Source of the DNA: Acanthaster planci
Taxonomy: Eukaryota > Echinodermata > Asteroidea > Valvatida > Acanthasteridae
Assembly (NCBI RefSeq): GCF_001949145.1
Contig: NW_019091359.1
Location: forward strand, 1,894,337-1,958,336
Direction of reading: 5' to 3'
Length of the DNA stretch: 64,000 bases
This document shows, piece by piece, positions 47,654-63,000 of this stretch. The notes below the pieces were generated by a model. It worked only from the letters and a program-made list of their open reading frames with translations. It was not told the DNA's origin and did no database searches. The translations under genes were made by a program, and so were the position numbers. Positions within the stretch are counted from its first letter, which is position 1. Each line of letters starts with the position of its first letter.

Positions 47654-50600
47654 GTGTTAAGAGACGAAGTAAATGTCGCATATGTTCATCTTTTGCTTAA
47701 ATGTAATAAGGCGTGCCATTTAGGCCCTATTTATAAAACAAAATAAAACAAAATGTTGTAATAATTCATGCCCTGTGCAAATATTGTTCTATTACCCCTG
47801 ACGTACATGTACCTGGATCTCTTGAAATGTACACGTTCATGTATCGGAAGGTTTGTGGAGGATGGTGTTGGCACTGAGAAGATAAAGCTTAGCCATTGTT
47901 ACTAGACATGATTTCATGAGGACACTCGAATACAAAAAGAATATGCCCAAGGGGATCTTGCACAGAATGGTTGCAAAAATGCATGGAGTTCAGATTAATT
48001 GGGAACAAAAATCAGCTTCTTTAAAATTGCTTGAAAAATTCTCCCAGATATACTCTAGTGAGTTGTACAAAAAGAAAATGGACATAACAGTAGCTTCCTA
48101 TTTTTATTGTTAAAATCTTCTCAATTGAAATCTTGGATTCCGAGGCATTAGTGTAGATAATTTAAAAAGCCAGAATTTCTGAGCTTGGTTTTCTAAATCT
48201 AAAGGGCAATTTCAGATGTCTGAAGAAGACCTCAACTCCCTCTTCAAGACGTTTAGTGGAGACAGGGACCACTCCATGAGCAAGACATGTCTTGGAGTAC
48301 TGACAACCTTCCAACCGTCAACCTCTGATATTGGGGATGTCGCGACATTCGAACGAGGTGCTACTCGGTCGGTTCTTTGTCGCCAGCACTCTCGTTTAGT
48401 TAGTCATTAATTTAATTTGATGTCCCTTGGGTCTGCATCCATTAGTGCATAATTAAGGGGCATGATATTATTCTCTCGAATTTGTAATTTGATTGCATGT
48501 AATGAAATGTTGTGCATTGTTTAAATCATTAAAACTAAACAGACTGGCAGATAATTTTCCATCATTGAAATAGGTTAAATGCTGAGCATGAGCCTAAACT
48601 GTATAGTTTTAATTTGTTATGACAACTTTAAATGTATTTCATACGGAGTTTTTTAATAGAATTAGACCTATATTTACAGAAATGACGGAGGTTGAGTTCA
48701 ACAGTCACCATGAACCCTTGTAATGATATGATCTTTTAATTGGGGGTAGTAGAAAATGTTAAAGTGATGTATTCCATGGAAATCAGGAATGCCAGGGATG
48801 CCAGACTCAATAGTCCTCAAACGGTCTCCTGAATTCAATCTCTGGAGATTGAATTCGCAAAGGAAAAGGGGGTTTCAGAGTTGTTTAAAACAAATCATAT
48901 TATGCCTAGTAAAATTGACAGGCATTTGATGTAGGGACATGTCTGTGCTACATGTATGTACATGACGTGGATACCGGTATGATGCATATTTTGAGTAAGA
49001 TGGTATGACAGCTGACTGCTTGTATAAAATTAACTCTTCACATTAAGTGGTTAGTCTCTGTTCTTTGGTACAGTTGGTATTGATATTGGTCCAGTTATCC
49101 AAAGATTTGTCTGTTGAGAATTGTAGCTTACTTTTTCGATTTGGATAAGTAGGGGACATAAACCTTCAAGGGAAGGGGAGTCTGCATTGTTAGTAATACA
49201 TGTATGCAACTGGCCATTGTTGTGTCTGCATTTATTAGTAGTTTGAATAGTTTTATTGAAATCTAACTTCAATCCCATGCAAAATTTCCTCCTGCAGGTC
49301 AAATTTAAGACAATCAGAAACAATCTGATTTTTCTTTTTTTTAGTTGGTCTGGTAATGAATCCAGTGGGCAGTGACTGATCCGAGTAATTGACCAGGGGT
49401 TCCATTGTGTGTTCAGCGTGCAGCAGCGTAAATATTTACCCCTTCGGAGCCCCAGTAAGAATGCACCTCAAAGGCACCGAAAAAAGTACAGAGGTCAGGT
49501 CAAGGGTCAGGGGGTTTGATATTGGAGCAGATAATCTTGATGTGGTTTTGATGATACCAAGGATGAAAGGCTTCCGCTCTTGTCAAGTCCAAAAGTCAAT
49601 CTTTTTCTGGAGTGGCCAGTCAAGCAGTCGCTGTTTGATTTATGCACCTGAAAGGAAAAAAAAAGTGCAAACATCCAAGAAATGAGAATACTTTGGAGGT
49701 GGCAAGGAGGGTCAGTGAGGTGAAGTTGAAGTTGATGACTTGGATGATAGCAGGGTGGTTGGGATGGGTTTTTAATGTGCTAGTATGTGATAAAGTTACC
49801 TCTTGGGGCGATCATCCTGTATACTTACAAGTATGATTTTTGAAGGGTTGTGGGTTGTTTGCCCAACGGTGGGGTCCTGTTACTGATACGGACTGGCAGT
49901 GAGCCATGCAGTCTGTACTAAATAGACTGGAGGTCACTCAAGGGTCAACGTGAATTGAAATCTGGAATGGCTGCACTGGTCAAGTCTAGGATTATAGCCT
50001 GGCAGACCACTGGTTTTGTTTGAAAAATCATGGGGCTGGCAAACAAGGGAGCTGGAAGGTGACCCCTTGTGCTACAGAGGTATTTACTGTTGATTTCTTG
50101 TATAGAGGCCTACTGGTACATGTACATCATGCTGTGTGCATGGAAAAATCATCTGAAAGCCAGCAGTTCAAATGCAGCTGATGAACTCTCACACATGTTG
50201 GTACATGCTCTGCTTCCTGTACGGTGTACCTGCCTGCCGTCACAAATTATAAAACACTGTAAACATTGTGTGCTGTTAGACTTTACTATTTTTTTACATC
50301 CTAGATACATACTTGTATTAAAAAGTAATGAAAAAAACTTTTTTTGGACAAAGTCTCTTTTTTTTGTGCTGGAGCAGGGTTTTCAATCGTGAACTGCATC
50401 TGTAGGCAGGTGTTACATGTACCAGTTCCTATATTATGTCATGCGACATGCGATGCAGTTTGATTGGCCTTTTCAACATCTTTGTTGTTAACCACAGTTG
50501 AGGATGACTGAAGACATGCCTGAGACATTCAAGTTATGGGGGCATCACTTTGAAAGTCTGCTCCTGATATTTGTTCTTGGCCAGGTCAGACGGGACCCCA

Positions 50601-51032
50601 CACATTCGTCAGAGAGTAAACCCTTGGAGTCACTGTTTTCATGAGGGGTATTTACCCTTGGTCCTTGACAAGCTTTGCAAGCGAGGACAAACAAGTTTGT
50701 GGCACTTAGGTTAATCCCCAGCACACAGCACTCCAGAAGGACCTCCAGACATGCTCTCTTTGTGGTGTATAGTGGAAGAAATACTTCAAGATGGAAGAAA
50801 TTGGTGTTAATTTGAAGGAGGTGTTACGAAAAAAAAAATTGATTTATTGCAAATCACTGCTTTTGTACCCTCTTAACTTTGGTTTACCACATTATCTTGT
50901 TTGTATTCAATTCTTCTCCAATTCTCAAGGAACTTACACAATCTCCTCCCGTAGCCTACATACTCCTGTACTCTTTATGAACCCAACTGTCACAATCTTT
51001 TCACTACAAAGGGCAGACAGAATCAAACTGAA

Positions 51033-51066
51033 TCACATCCTCCAAAGTGGACTTTGGAGGATGTGA
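51033..51066. repeat. near-perfect 34-nt palindrome (16-bp stem, 2-nt loop)
   Basis: TCACATCCTCCAAAGT (51033–51048) is followed by GG and then ACTTTGGAGGATGTGA (51051–51066), its exact reverse complement. It is unique in the window and lies deep in PDZRN intron 3. Confidence 0.95.
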
Positions 51067-54000
51067 GAGGGCAAAGGTTATCTCAGATTGACCTTTGACC
51101 TGTTTTGCCAACTGGTGTATTTTGTTGTGTGAAGGGGACCAGACCTAGAATTACATTGGTCTGCTTCCCTGCCTTTTTACACCAGTTTTCACATGCTGTT
51201 TTAAATACACATGTTTTACCCTAGATTTTGGAATTTTTTCATTAAGGGGTGAAGTGAAATCTCATTTTATGATTTATATGTACCATGCCGGTACATCATA
51301 CATGTATGCATAAAACATTGACTAATGGTATGCTGCTGTGATGTGGAATTATGACATTTTGAAAACCCAAGAGTGTTCACAATGTTTTATCCTACATGTA
51401 TGTCAAAGCAATCAACAGTTGTTTTGTCGCATCTCTCTTGATGACGTTTTTCACTTTGGCTAAGAGATTTTTGACCGTTATCCTGTATATCACGGGTGCT
51501 TGCATGCATGCCCATGATATCATACCATGGTGGCTGATGTAATGTCTAATGGTGAGTGTGACATGCGGTTATGTTGCCCTGTCATGTGATCTTTCTGAGA
51601 CAATGAAAAAACAGTTTTCATGACAGAGCTATGACAAAATAACTTCATGAATCTTCTACTCATAGGTCACAAATCTCTGTCAGTTGTTTTAACACTGTCC
51701 ATTCTGTGCAACCTTTATTTGGTCCCTCCAGCTTATGCCTATAGTCCAATCTGTACCTTTCTTTTTTTTGGGAGGGGGTGTGGGTGGTACACAGAGACAG
51801 GGCTTTAGTCAGAGGGAGTGAGGGGATAAATAGGTAGCACAACAGGTAAATTCAATTAACATTCCAAGTTGTCCCACCTTATGCTGTGACTTCCAGGGAC
51901 TGTTGTAACAGCCTCCTGCCTGGTTGCTGCAGCCAGACAGCAAACATTGAGAAGAGTTGTGTAGAAGGGGGCAGGGAGTTGAAAGAATGTTTCCCGAGGA
52001 CAAGAGATGTTTCTGTTCCAAGAAGGCATATTTGGACAACATGGTTTTAGGATTTTGGGGGATGACAGACTTATTTGGCAATCCTTCTTGTGAGTGAGGT
52101 TACAACTTACAAGTTGTGAGTCAGATGAAGGTGTGGACATTTTTGGTTGGAGATAGGAAGGCTCAAACATTAGTGAGAAAATATCTTGGGGCTGCATTTT
52201 GGACAAGTGTTCAGAGGTTTCTTTAGAATTTATTTTTTTGAAAAGTCTACCCTAATTAAAGAAATTCTAGGGACGGGCTCACCCCAAACATAATTTTGTG
52301 TGGAGGCACCTGCACAGTGAAGTTTTGTAAGATTGACAAACATTCAGGGGGATTTCCCAGTATCGCATTAAATTTTTTTTCATAAATTTTTTCGGCTGAA
52401 GGACCAGCTTGAAGATATCCACTCTGATTTCTGAAAATGTCAAATTTTCGAGCTAAAAAAATACTTTAAGCTTTGAACTTAGGATGGTCCATCCACAGGG
52501 ATTTGAACGTGATTGATTGGGACGGCTTTCTGGAATGTGGCTCTGGCTGTGCTGAACATGCCAAGACAAAGCGTTAGGTATTGTCGGGGATTAAGCCCAG
52601 ATCAGGAAGCTGCCATGTGTGACGCATCCATCCTTTCCATCAAGAGCCTGGGCAGCAGGCACTGGACTTGAAGCCTAAACAAATACTTCATAACCCTTAT
52701 CCCGGCTTCCTGGAAAGACTAGGGTCAATTTCCATTGTTCAAAACCCTGTGTTTAAAAATTTGAGAAATCTTAACAATTAGGCCCGGAGAGGATGTCATT
52801 TATCCCTCTTGCAAACTACTCTTGAAATATACAGTGTGTAAATATTTAGCCCTGGTGGAATGAACAGGGAAGGCTGACTTGCCTGTACTGGTATCGTATA
52901 TCAGTTTGGTTAACAAGTTTATATTTGTATATCATGTACTGATATTGTGAAATTTAGAAATTGTGAACATTTAATGCATCACTCATATTTCTAAGAAAGT
53001 TAGATTGATATGAGTCACCCTTTCAGACTCTCTGTGAAAGGGACGATTTCCCAAAGATGAGTTGTAATTTAATGCCACTGTTGAAAACGAAGTTAATCAT
53101 TCATTTACAAAATCAATCATACGTGTACATAAAGGTAGTTGAAGTTTCATTTATCTCAGAGCAAAACCACAGTTGATTTCTGCAGTTTCATGGTGCAGCC
53201 ATTTACTTTCTGTTACGAGCAGAAATGTTTGACACACACGCAGACACGTGCCTACCAAGACTGAGCAAGGCATCAGATCTGGCCAACTGGGTGGCCTGAT
53301 TTGGGGGGGACATCCACCTGCAATTAGTGGAGGTATCACACTGTGAAACTATTCATGATTGGCCCATTAAAGGCTGTCTGATGAGAAGCAACATTCTACA
53401 TTCAGGTGGCATCCAGCCAGTTTATTGCAAGAGAGAAGGTTATGTAAACCCCTGTGCTTCCAAATGCCTTTTGTTCTGTTTTCCCAAGTGCTGTACTTCG
53501 GGAGGACTGTTTGTGTGCATAGTTGTGTTGGAATTTACAGTATCTTTACTAGTTTGATTGGAAAAAGAAGAAATGATGATAAATGTAGCTTTACAGGCTA
53601 ATGGAACCTCATGAATTTCCAGAATAATTACTGCGACTTTGTTCTTCCAAGGGCTACGTTAACCAGCCGACATGTTGGTGCAAAGATCCTGAGTTTTGTA
53701 GGTTTGGAACATGTATATGTTAAACTCTTGCAAGCTGCAATTCCAAAGGACTCAAAATGATCTGTGTTCATAGTTATTCTGACAGTGAGTTGCATGTATT
53801 GAATATACCAGTCTGCAAAAAAGCAGTTTTTATACATGCAAATGAAATTTGTCTTTCCACTGAAAGTTGAAGGCAAATAGTCTGAAGCTACCAGGGTACA
53901 CAAGTATGCCCATGACACTGGGTGTAGTTTACACTGCATGCCCATTCCAGGCAAGCCAAGCTATACTTTTTTATTTCCACATCATTGGAATTGACCCTTC

Positions 54001-57000
54001 AATCCAGGGTTTCTCGCCAGGGACAGTGGATGGAGTGCCTGGCCAGCATGCATGGCCTCCAGTCAGTATTGACCGGGCACCGATTATGACTCAACCATCG
54101 TGGGGGATTCCAAGACTGCCTGGCAACTCCCGTATGTATATGATTCACGCTGCTGCACGGTTTCTTACCCTTACGCCGTCAGGGAAACCGGTATCCTGCA
54201 CAGTGCCCGTCCCCTCTGGGATGCGCATCAGCTTCGGCTTTGTGTTCCCCCCCGCTCTTCTGTCCTGGGGGGACTGATGCGAATCTAAAGAGACATTTAA
54301 CACTCCAGATGTGGTGTTGGTATCTTCCATTAGTGGCAGGTTATTGCAGGGGCTAGTGGACTGAAATAAAAGGGATGTATCTATTTTAATAAGCTAAGAT
54401 GCTGTGAAAAATATCCCGTTTTGCACTGTATCAAATTGACAAGCCTAACTCAGACCTCGTAAAATAATGAAATGTATGAAATGATATGTGAAATGTCACT
54501 AAACGCTCCTCAGAGAAGTACATTTGACTTTTAGCATGCACATTTTTATTTAAAAATCAACAATTTTGGTCTTTATCTGACGTGGCAAATTTATGTTCAA
54601 TGTGAAAAATGTTTCAAAATTAGCCTATCATGAATATATTGAATGTAGTTAGCTGCTCCTTGGTGAAATACCGGTGGACTTGACTTGTGCTGAGCGCTGT
54701 CCTTGTAAGGAAATGAATTTAAAGTCTTTCAAAAGGGAAAGACGTTTTTGAAACGAGCCCCCTTTTATCTGGCCAACCTTTCCTCATTCTTTTTCTGCCA
54801 GAAAGAAAGTTCAGTAAACTGTGAAAATGTGCTTTGAAACCTGCCATGCCTGGTTCCCAAGATTGCCATCAAGAACCTGAACCCTCCCTGTGGACTGGTA
54901 GGGATCGTCTTGTCGTCGGAGCAGGGAGCTTGTCATCAAGATAAATTGAATTAAAAGAAAATCAATGGCATTATACCACAGAGAGGCTAGGTGATTCACC
55001 TCCTCATCACTCACCAGTCTTTGTCACCCAAAAAGCCCCAAGTCTGTCTCAACATTTCCTAGTTTTGGTCCAAAATACCGATATTTGACGTTTTAATATT
55101 GTCTGTAGTGACTAAACCCAGATGCTGATTTGATGCAGCAAATCTAAGACATTCTTTTTTATTCCACACTTTCGTGCAAATTTACCAAGGCGTAGGCATT
55201 TTGTATTTAATTTTTCTTAAACTGCAAGAATGGGTTTTACCCCTCAGAGACAGTGCTCAAAATTGTGCCCTTCTCCAGGATTACCCACTAACTGTTCATG
55301 TATGGAAAAAGCCAAGGCAATTCCATTCAAATGAAAGCACACTGTGTCTATGTATGCTTGCACTCTGTAAACTACACACATCCCCACAATGGCATCTTTA
55401 ATCCCTTGTCCACACAAGGAAAAGTTCAAAGGTGGCTTGTTTGGCAGAGGTAAAAAAAAAAGCCTCAGTGACTCAAAATTGAAATTGCCATGTCTAATTT
55501 GTATCCCCCCTCGTTTTTTTCTGTTTTGCTGGGCTTCTTTGCAAAATTCTTCAGGGATGCAAAATCAAGTTTTCCGGTTGAGTACTAACTGTAGGGTGGA
55601 CTTTAAAGAAAACTGAAAAGCACAGAGGTGAGGACGGGGTCAGTGCACTGTAGTCCATTAACTGTAGACAGTGCATACTGATTGTCTTCTTTATGCATTT
55701 TAATTCACTGAGATTTTTGTCGGGAGGCATGGAATGTCTAAATCTGTGACCGTGAGATCAAATTTGTCAGGAAGCGAGAGGGACTTGTTAAAATGCTTTT
55801 ATGATGTTGAGTTCATGAATTTGTACTTTCTGTGTTGATGTACCATGCGGTGAAAAATTATTCAGAAGTTGTTGCACTTTCATTTTGTCATTGTTGTGCG
55901 TAGTTTTCTGAGGACACATCTGACTGGGCCTATATTTTGGTCTACCCAGGTTTTTTTAATGTCAATGTGTACACACTTCACAGAGGGTCATGTTAGAACT
56001 AGTTTTCAGAAAATAAATGTCATTGTTCTTCAATGACTCAAAAATATTTCCTGCCAGTGCCATGTCCCATCTTGACAAATCTTTTAAAACCACATTCGTT
56101 TTCATAAGATTCCATTCCATTCACAAAAGATGGGTGTGCACGTCTATACCATATTGTTTTACTTCTTAAAATCTCTAAATGATAATTTCTGTTTAAAGGA
56201 AAGATACGCCAGTTAAGGGAAGAGTGAGAAGGAACAGAAAGAATGTCAGTGTGTATCTGTCAATTTCAAAAGTACCCTTCAGTGAAGACGGGATTTGTCA
56301 TCAAGATGAATAATTCAACATGGCAAAAATGCACTCTCAGATTGAAACAAGCAACCCATCCGTGTCAACATCAAAAAGACATCAAAGCACTAACAGACTC
56401 CTAAGTGTTATTGTCTCTTTGTCAAGGCTAATCACCAGTGTTGAACTTCACGCTTGCATTACCGCCTTCGCGAGTTCCTGCGCCCTTGCACGCCAGACAG
56501 GGATAGAGTGTCATTTGATTTGGGGGGAAAAAACCTCGTGGGTTCCTGCTGATACAAGATGTGCTCGGTTGATAATGTGCTGTCCTTTGATCGCTCCCGC
56601 CTTACTGTTTATTTGTGGTTATACTTCAGATGTTTGCTTGATTAAGCAGTGTTCATTCATACAAAAGAATGATGGGAGGGAATGGCTGGGAACAAGTTGG
56701 AACACTTGGTGACTCGCAATAATTTCCTTCACCCAATTTTTTTTTCTGGTATTTTGTTTAGGCAGGTGCTTGCTATGTCTTTACCACCTGCAGGTTATTA
56801 TCTGTACATTGTGAGTCCTCCCAAACTAATCAAGTTATTTAGCACTCTGAGAAAATCGACTTACACAAGACCGAAGCCATTTTGTAGGGTACATCTGTAC
56901 TTGCGTCATCAAATTTTATCACTTTTTTTGTCTGTTTGACTTGGAATAATGTGTTGATTATCGATGGATGCGTAGTTCTGCACATTTGGGAACTTGTTTG

Positions 57001-60000
57001 TGGTGTAGAGACTCGTAGAAGGGAAGAGATGGTCGTCCTGTTTCAGGGACCAAGCTTTAAGAGTCCAGCTCATTGTAGAATTGGAGAGATTGGAGTTAGG
57101 CCTTTCTTTTCGTTCACTGTGGGTATATTCTATGAAGTTTCAATACAGTCTGAAAATTTATCACTTTTGTTGGAATGAACAGATGTATTCCGGGTAGTTC
57201 ATGGCTTCGAACTGGCTTTGAGCACGTCTATGAGAAAGGTTAACTTTTTGGGGCTCATGTTTCTCAAAGAAATGGACACTGTGAAAATGCTACATCCAAT
57301 TTCCATGTAGTTGGTGTTAAAATGATTGTAAGACATTGCTTGAAAAATTCCTTAAGATGCAATGGGAAGAAAAGATGCACTGTGATGATACCATAAAATG
57401 AGATGGGTAGGCAGACTCTGTCCTTCGGTTCTAATTTAGAGTTAAAACAGTCGCTGTCGAGGAAGATTACATTCTGGTGGCAAAACCAAGCCTTTTAGAC
57501 ATGCCAGGTTCCAAAAAGGGGAAGCACTGCTCATCATGCAGGGTCTGGAAGGATGTTTACTGACTTCATTGAATTTTGAAAAACTTGTCCTTGGCCAAAG
57601 AGAATTGCTTGGGTGGAGCATTGATTGAGCAGAAGTTCCAGGCTTAGTCATACCCAGTTGTCATCTCTTGGTAGAAACGACAGGCCAGTCAATGATGGCG
57701 TAGGGCACTGTCACACCTTGTTGAGCATCTTATTATTTTTCTCAGTTCTAGACACTCCCCTCCTCCAGAAATCCCGTCATACGGAATTTGCAAGCACCGC
57801 GAATAATGCGCGCTCGAATGGCATGTCTTTTATTCTGCAAATTTATATTGAACAGCCCCCCCCCTCCACACAGCATCCTTGGTTGGCTGAGCAGGGAAAT
57901 TGGAACTGTGAAAAAGTGCACCTTTTGTTCGGAAATTAGCTTTTCATTCACCTGCAAGGGATAATGGAGATTAACGATTGACTGGACGAGGTGGGTGTGA
58001 CCTGCCCAGAAAAGTACATTGGCTACTGATCGGGTTGTAGCAGGACAAAGTTGGAGACTAAAAGTGTGCCGACAGAGCTTTTTCCAGCTCTCAGGGGAAA
58101 GAGCGTGGTAGTCTACGCTGTTATGTCAACATCCCTGGTGACTTTATCATTAATGGTGTTCAGTGGAGAGAACTGGGAGACAAGCACATTCCAAGAATGG
58201 GAAGAGGCATTAAAAAAACACGACATTTGGTTTAAAGATTAACACTTCAAGGCAGTCTTCCATGGAACCTGGAAAAAAACATGAGACAAGATTGAATTTG
58301 TAGGTATTCTTATTTTTTCTTTATTGTGATGTGTGCTTTCTATGACGGTGATAAAAAACGAATACTGCATTACCACATCCATGACAAACAAACTTCCATT
58401 GAATGGAAAAACAGCGCTTTCCTTTCGTACAATGTACAACATTCCAGCATCGGGCAACCACCTCACCAGGCCTTTTCATCTTTGGCCTGACTCACCCAGA
58501 TGCCATCCCGGGTAGACAGTGAAAAAAAGACACACAAATAGGCCTCATAAAGCAAACGCTGCACACCCACAGTCGAAGAAGTCAACAATGTCCGCCAATC
58601 CATCTCCAGACAGTCAGCTTTTACCTCAAAAGACCCCTTGCAGTGCTGTGACTTGTTCAGGTCAGTCTGGCTGTAAGTCTCTGGTCTGGTTGACCAGGAC
58701 TGACTCTGTCTCTGTTTTGTCTCTTGAGACCACATACTGACCCCAAACTCCCCCCCCCCAAAAAAAAAGTCATGCCTGGAATCCCTTGGGCCAATGAACT
58801 GATCCTGGAGATCCCAGAGCCTAAGAGGACACTGGTGTCCAATGTGAAGCATGTTAAATCAGTCACCAAGTTTTTTCCTTGTGCCAATTTTTATCCCAGT
58901 CCTGGAACCCTCGGAAATAGTAATGGCTTGTGGAAATTAGTGGGATATTTCAAATTTGTCTGTGGCCGATGTGACAGTGGTGTCAGGCTTGGTTGCTCAG
59001 TGTTCCACAAAATCATCTACCCCCATTTCCGCCAGGAAAAAAAATGTATTTTGCTTGAGAATGTTCACAAAATATTGATAGAATATTTTGAGAGAACTTT
59101 GAAAGGTTTCTCGTGCCTTTAAAAAATTATGACAGTAATTTTAAAAACACTGCTATAAATGTAATAGGCCTATTGATTTGGTAATTTTAAAATCTGATTG
59201 TCAAATATGAAAAGCCATAAGTCATTTTTCATATACATGTACTTAGTAAAGCCCTTGAAGGTATTAGTTTATAATTCATTGCTTTCAATTTCAAATTGAT
59301 TTATGAATACACTAAACAGTGTAACTTCCCTTTTTAAAGCCACTTAATGCATCTGGTTGGATACAGTGTAATGCACACTTACAGAGGCTCATTCTTCCAT
59401 TTTTTTCCTAATACACGTTGTTACTATTGTAAATTTTATCACAGTAGTCGTGATGGCAAGATTACCCATATTTGCAGGATGATGTGTGTTGGATAAAGTC
59501 AAGAATACCAGCAGTGTTTGCATGGGTGTGCTCAGCACAAAAGCCGCATCAGTACCTGATGTGCATAACCACTTTTCATCCTGAATGCTGGGCATGTCCG
59601 TTTCTCAAGGATGGACTTCTCTTGGACCTTGTTTACGGAGTTCACAAGTGGGGGCAGACAAAAGGCTTTCAGATGGCAGAAGTACAGTGAAGTTTGCATT
59701 CAGTAGAGCAGAGAGGCTCTCCAAAAGCGTGTTTTGAAATTGGATTTAGAATTCTCCAGAAATTCATGGCAGTATTTGTTTATGTGCTTTTGTAGCAAAA
59801 CTGGCAGAGGACTCCTGTCAGTACTCATGTGCAAAGTTTTAATTGATTTATACCCAAGTTTATAGGATGGACATGGTTGCTTAGAAACATGTAATTTGTT
59901 ACATAGTCCAAGTGTGCTTTCTTAATACAAATCCATTAGGTGACTCATCTGTTTTGTTCTGAATAGTAAACAAGCAATTTTTTAAGCTGATGAATTCTCT

Positions 60001-63000
60001 TGTTTCTCTGACATCAGAGCTGTTAGTGGCTTTTGCTCGAACTTTTCAGATTTTAGGATTTATCCTACGAAAAAACTGGTTGAACGGTTGAAGATGAGCA
60101 TTCAAATTTTTACAGCTTGCTGGCTAAATCTGGTCACCTTTGCTCACAGTTCATTAAAAAGTTGAACATCAGATATGTTGCGCCCGAAATGCGTACAAGC
60201 GTGCAGCTTGCCACATTTTCTTCCAAATACCTAATGTTGCATGTTGTGGAGTAACAGTATAAATGCATGCACACCTCAATTGTGCATCCCATGGCTGGAG
60301 GAGTCTCCAGATTTATACTGTACATGGTTTCTTTGTTATTTTCAAAATTACTTTGACATTATCTTGATTCCATATCATTCCTTTCCTGTGACTTCATAAG
60401 CTCGGTGTAATATTTTCGAGATTGCGATCACTCTAACCGCAGCAGCGGTGTTCATTGAGTGTCGTATTCTTTCCTCTTATCTCCACTCAGATCTGTCAGG
60501 GATAATTCACCAAAGCCAAACAAAATTACGGTGGTTTTTATCTCGTCATCGCTAAGCCGGGATTTGCGTGTTACAAAATCTAATTATTCTTTTTTTTTTC
60601 TTTGGCTCGGTGTGGCAGTTCTGACGCTGGACAGTGGTGGACCCTCGGTTTGGAAATTTAATTAAAATTTCATTTTGCTGATTTTGGCATACACGCACAG
60701 TACTTGAACATTGCGTTCTAAATCTTGTTATGTCTTAAGTACAAGGTTGGAATCGTTCAACTTCATAATTGTGCTGTACGTACACATGTGCTTACGGATG
60801 TATGCAGAATTGGAAAAATTTGTGTCATCATAACATCAACTGGAGAACATTTATGCACATTTTTAGCAATCACTGGACAGGGTCCCATGGTTTTAATATT
60901 GGATGGATATGAACATGAAGAATAGGCTTTGTTAATGCCAGTATCTAATGAAGTCTTGATGTCAAAATCAAAGAAAATGCCTGTAGGTTTGAAAGCTACA
61001 AGAAGTGAGATTTCCAGATTTGCATGTGTGAATTTTTTTAGTGAAGTGATTATACAGGAAGGAGGAATGTGTAGCATCTTCCCAAATTGTTGGATTTTCA
61101 CTGTGGCATCACTTCTGAATAACTGACTTTCACAATGGTTCACTACATTTGGAGACCAGCACACATTGCACTTTCACCCTTTGTTCCATGCCTGATCCAT
61201 CATGGCAGACAGCGAGATTTTATCACAACGCCTCCCCTCCTCTTTGCCATAGATTACCCCAACAAATTCCGCTCCAGACGGTAGCAGCATGCCCCTCTAA
61301 TCTAACGATAATGCTGACAGATTCTCTTTTGTCTGCATCCAAATTGGCGAGTGTGCAGTCGTGGCCCAGGCGTGTGCCAAATTGTCAATCCATAACGCCT
61401 GGCTAAACCCTCTCTGACTTTCACAGGAGGAATCTCACACAGTTAGTCAGTGCCTCCTTCACGACTGAATTGGTCCCGAGCCCTCCCATCTCGTTCCAGG
61501 GATTCCAGTCAGTGCTGTAATTTTCAGCCCCAGGAGATTTTTTCTCTGTTGTTTGTTCTTTCACCCGCCCTCCCTCCACGTGGAGTGGAATATTAGTCAT
61601 AGTTGTGATTTCATCTTGGTTTGGAATTGGCACGGGATGTCATTGTTCAATTCAGTCACCGTCTAAGGCTGAGGCTGTATCCCTGTTGAAGAATAATTTG
61701 TTTTAGAACTTCTGCTTTTCGTTTATTGTCTTTGCAGTGAGGAAGACCTGTTTAGCTAGAATGCCCTAAAACTAGTAACATTTCTGACATAATATGATGG
61801 GCCATCCTTAATGTAGGAGCACAATTTCTCTTGATCATTCCAGGATTTTGGTCATTGTTGGTAAGACTGTCATTGTTGGTAATAAGTCCCTGTTCGTCTT
61901 CATTATCAGAAGGGATATCAGCCATCGATGTTGGGTAGATGTTGGATAATAATGATGAAGTATCACCTCATCCCTCCTGAAGGCTAGATCGTTCTATTGG
62001 AGAAAATTTCCAAAGTGGAAGATTCCCCTCACGATAAAAATCTTGCTAATCCCCATTGGTGAGTCAAATCCAGGACTTGTGGCAAAAAGGAAAAGATGAG
62101 GGAAAACCGCTGCCATTATTTGAAGAAATGTTTAAGGAAAGTATAAAAAAAATGTTGCCGAGAGGGACATTGGAAAGCTACGATCCCCGTTATTGACAAA
62201 GTTGCCAGGAGCACTCGAAAACAAAAGGGATTGACTTTCTCTGGGATGTCACAGTAGGTCTAGAAGGAGCCCATATCTGCATCAGTGGAGGGAGGAAATT
62301 GCTGGATGCAAGTGAGCAGAATAATGGACGACGACGGATCTATAACTTGGTCAGGTCATCTCCTGGGCATTCCGAGCAGATGCTAGCAGGTGTCTTCTTT
62401 TGTCCTCAATACCAGAAAGAAGAAGAGGGAAGTACACTCTTGCTTGCATAGTGTTTGTTGTCCCAAGATCGGGGTCATGTTTTAATACAGATTACAACAT
62501 GTTAGATAGTAGAGAGATGTTTTCAGCATTAATACCATAAAAAAATATTTCATACTCCTAGCCATGTTTAGAGTTGTCCATTTTAGAGGAAACTGATAGT
62601 GTATTCTTTCAGGTAAACTTTCAAGGGCATCGGACTGTTATCAAAAGAAATACTGGCAGAGCTTTAGCTTCCTTAAACCCCAAAATATCCCCTAGAATCT
62701 GCTGACAGTTTCAAAAATTGTATGCAGATTTTTTTTTTCTGACTTGAGTGCATTCTCCAAGCAACAGTATGCAAGTGCCACTAGGATGAGATAGGATGGA
62801 AGGACGAAAGAAGTGAAACACTGACATAAATGTTCATTTGATTTCTTGTTCAGGTCAGGCTGTGAGATACAGGTATTTGGTAACACTATGTACTGTACCA
62901 ACCTGCTAAGTTGATTAAGAGAGATCTTTACAAAGTACAATACTCAGGCAAGGCATCTGTCCATTTCAATAGAACTCAATACCTCCTCTAACACATTGTC

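Noticed and set aside
53867-54277. 136-codon plus-strand open frame in PDZRN intron 3
   Set aside because: No domain recognised and no supporting splice structure.
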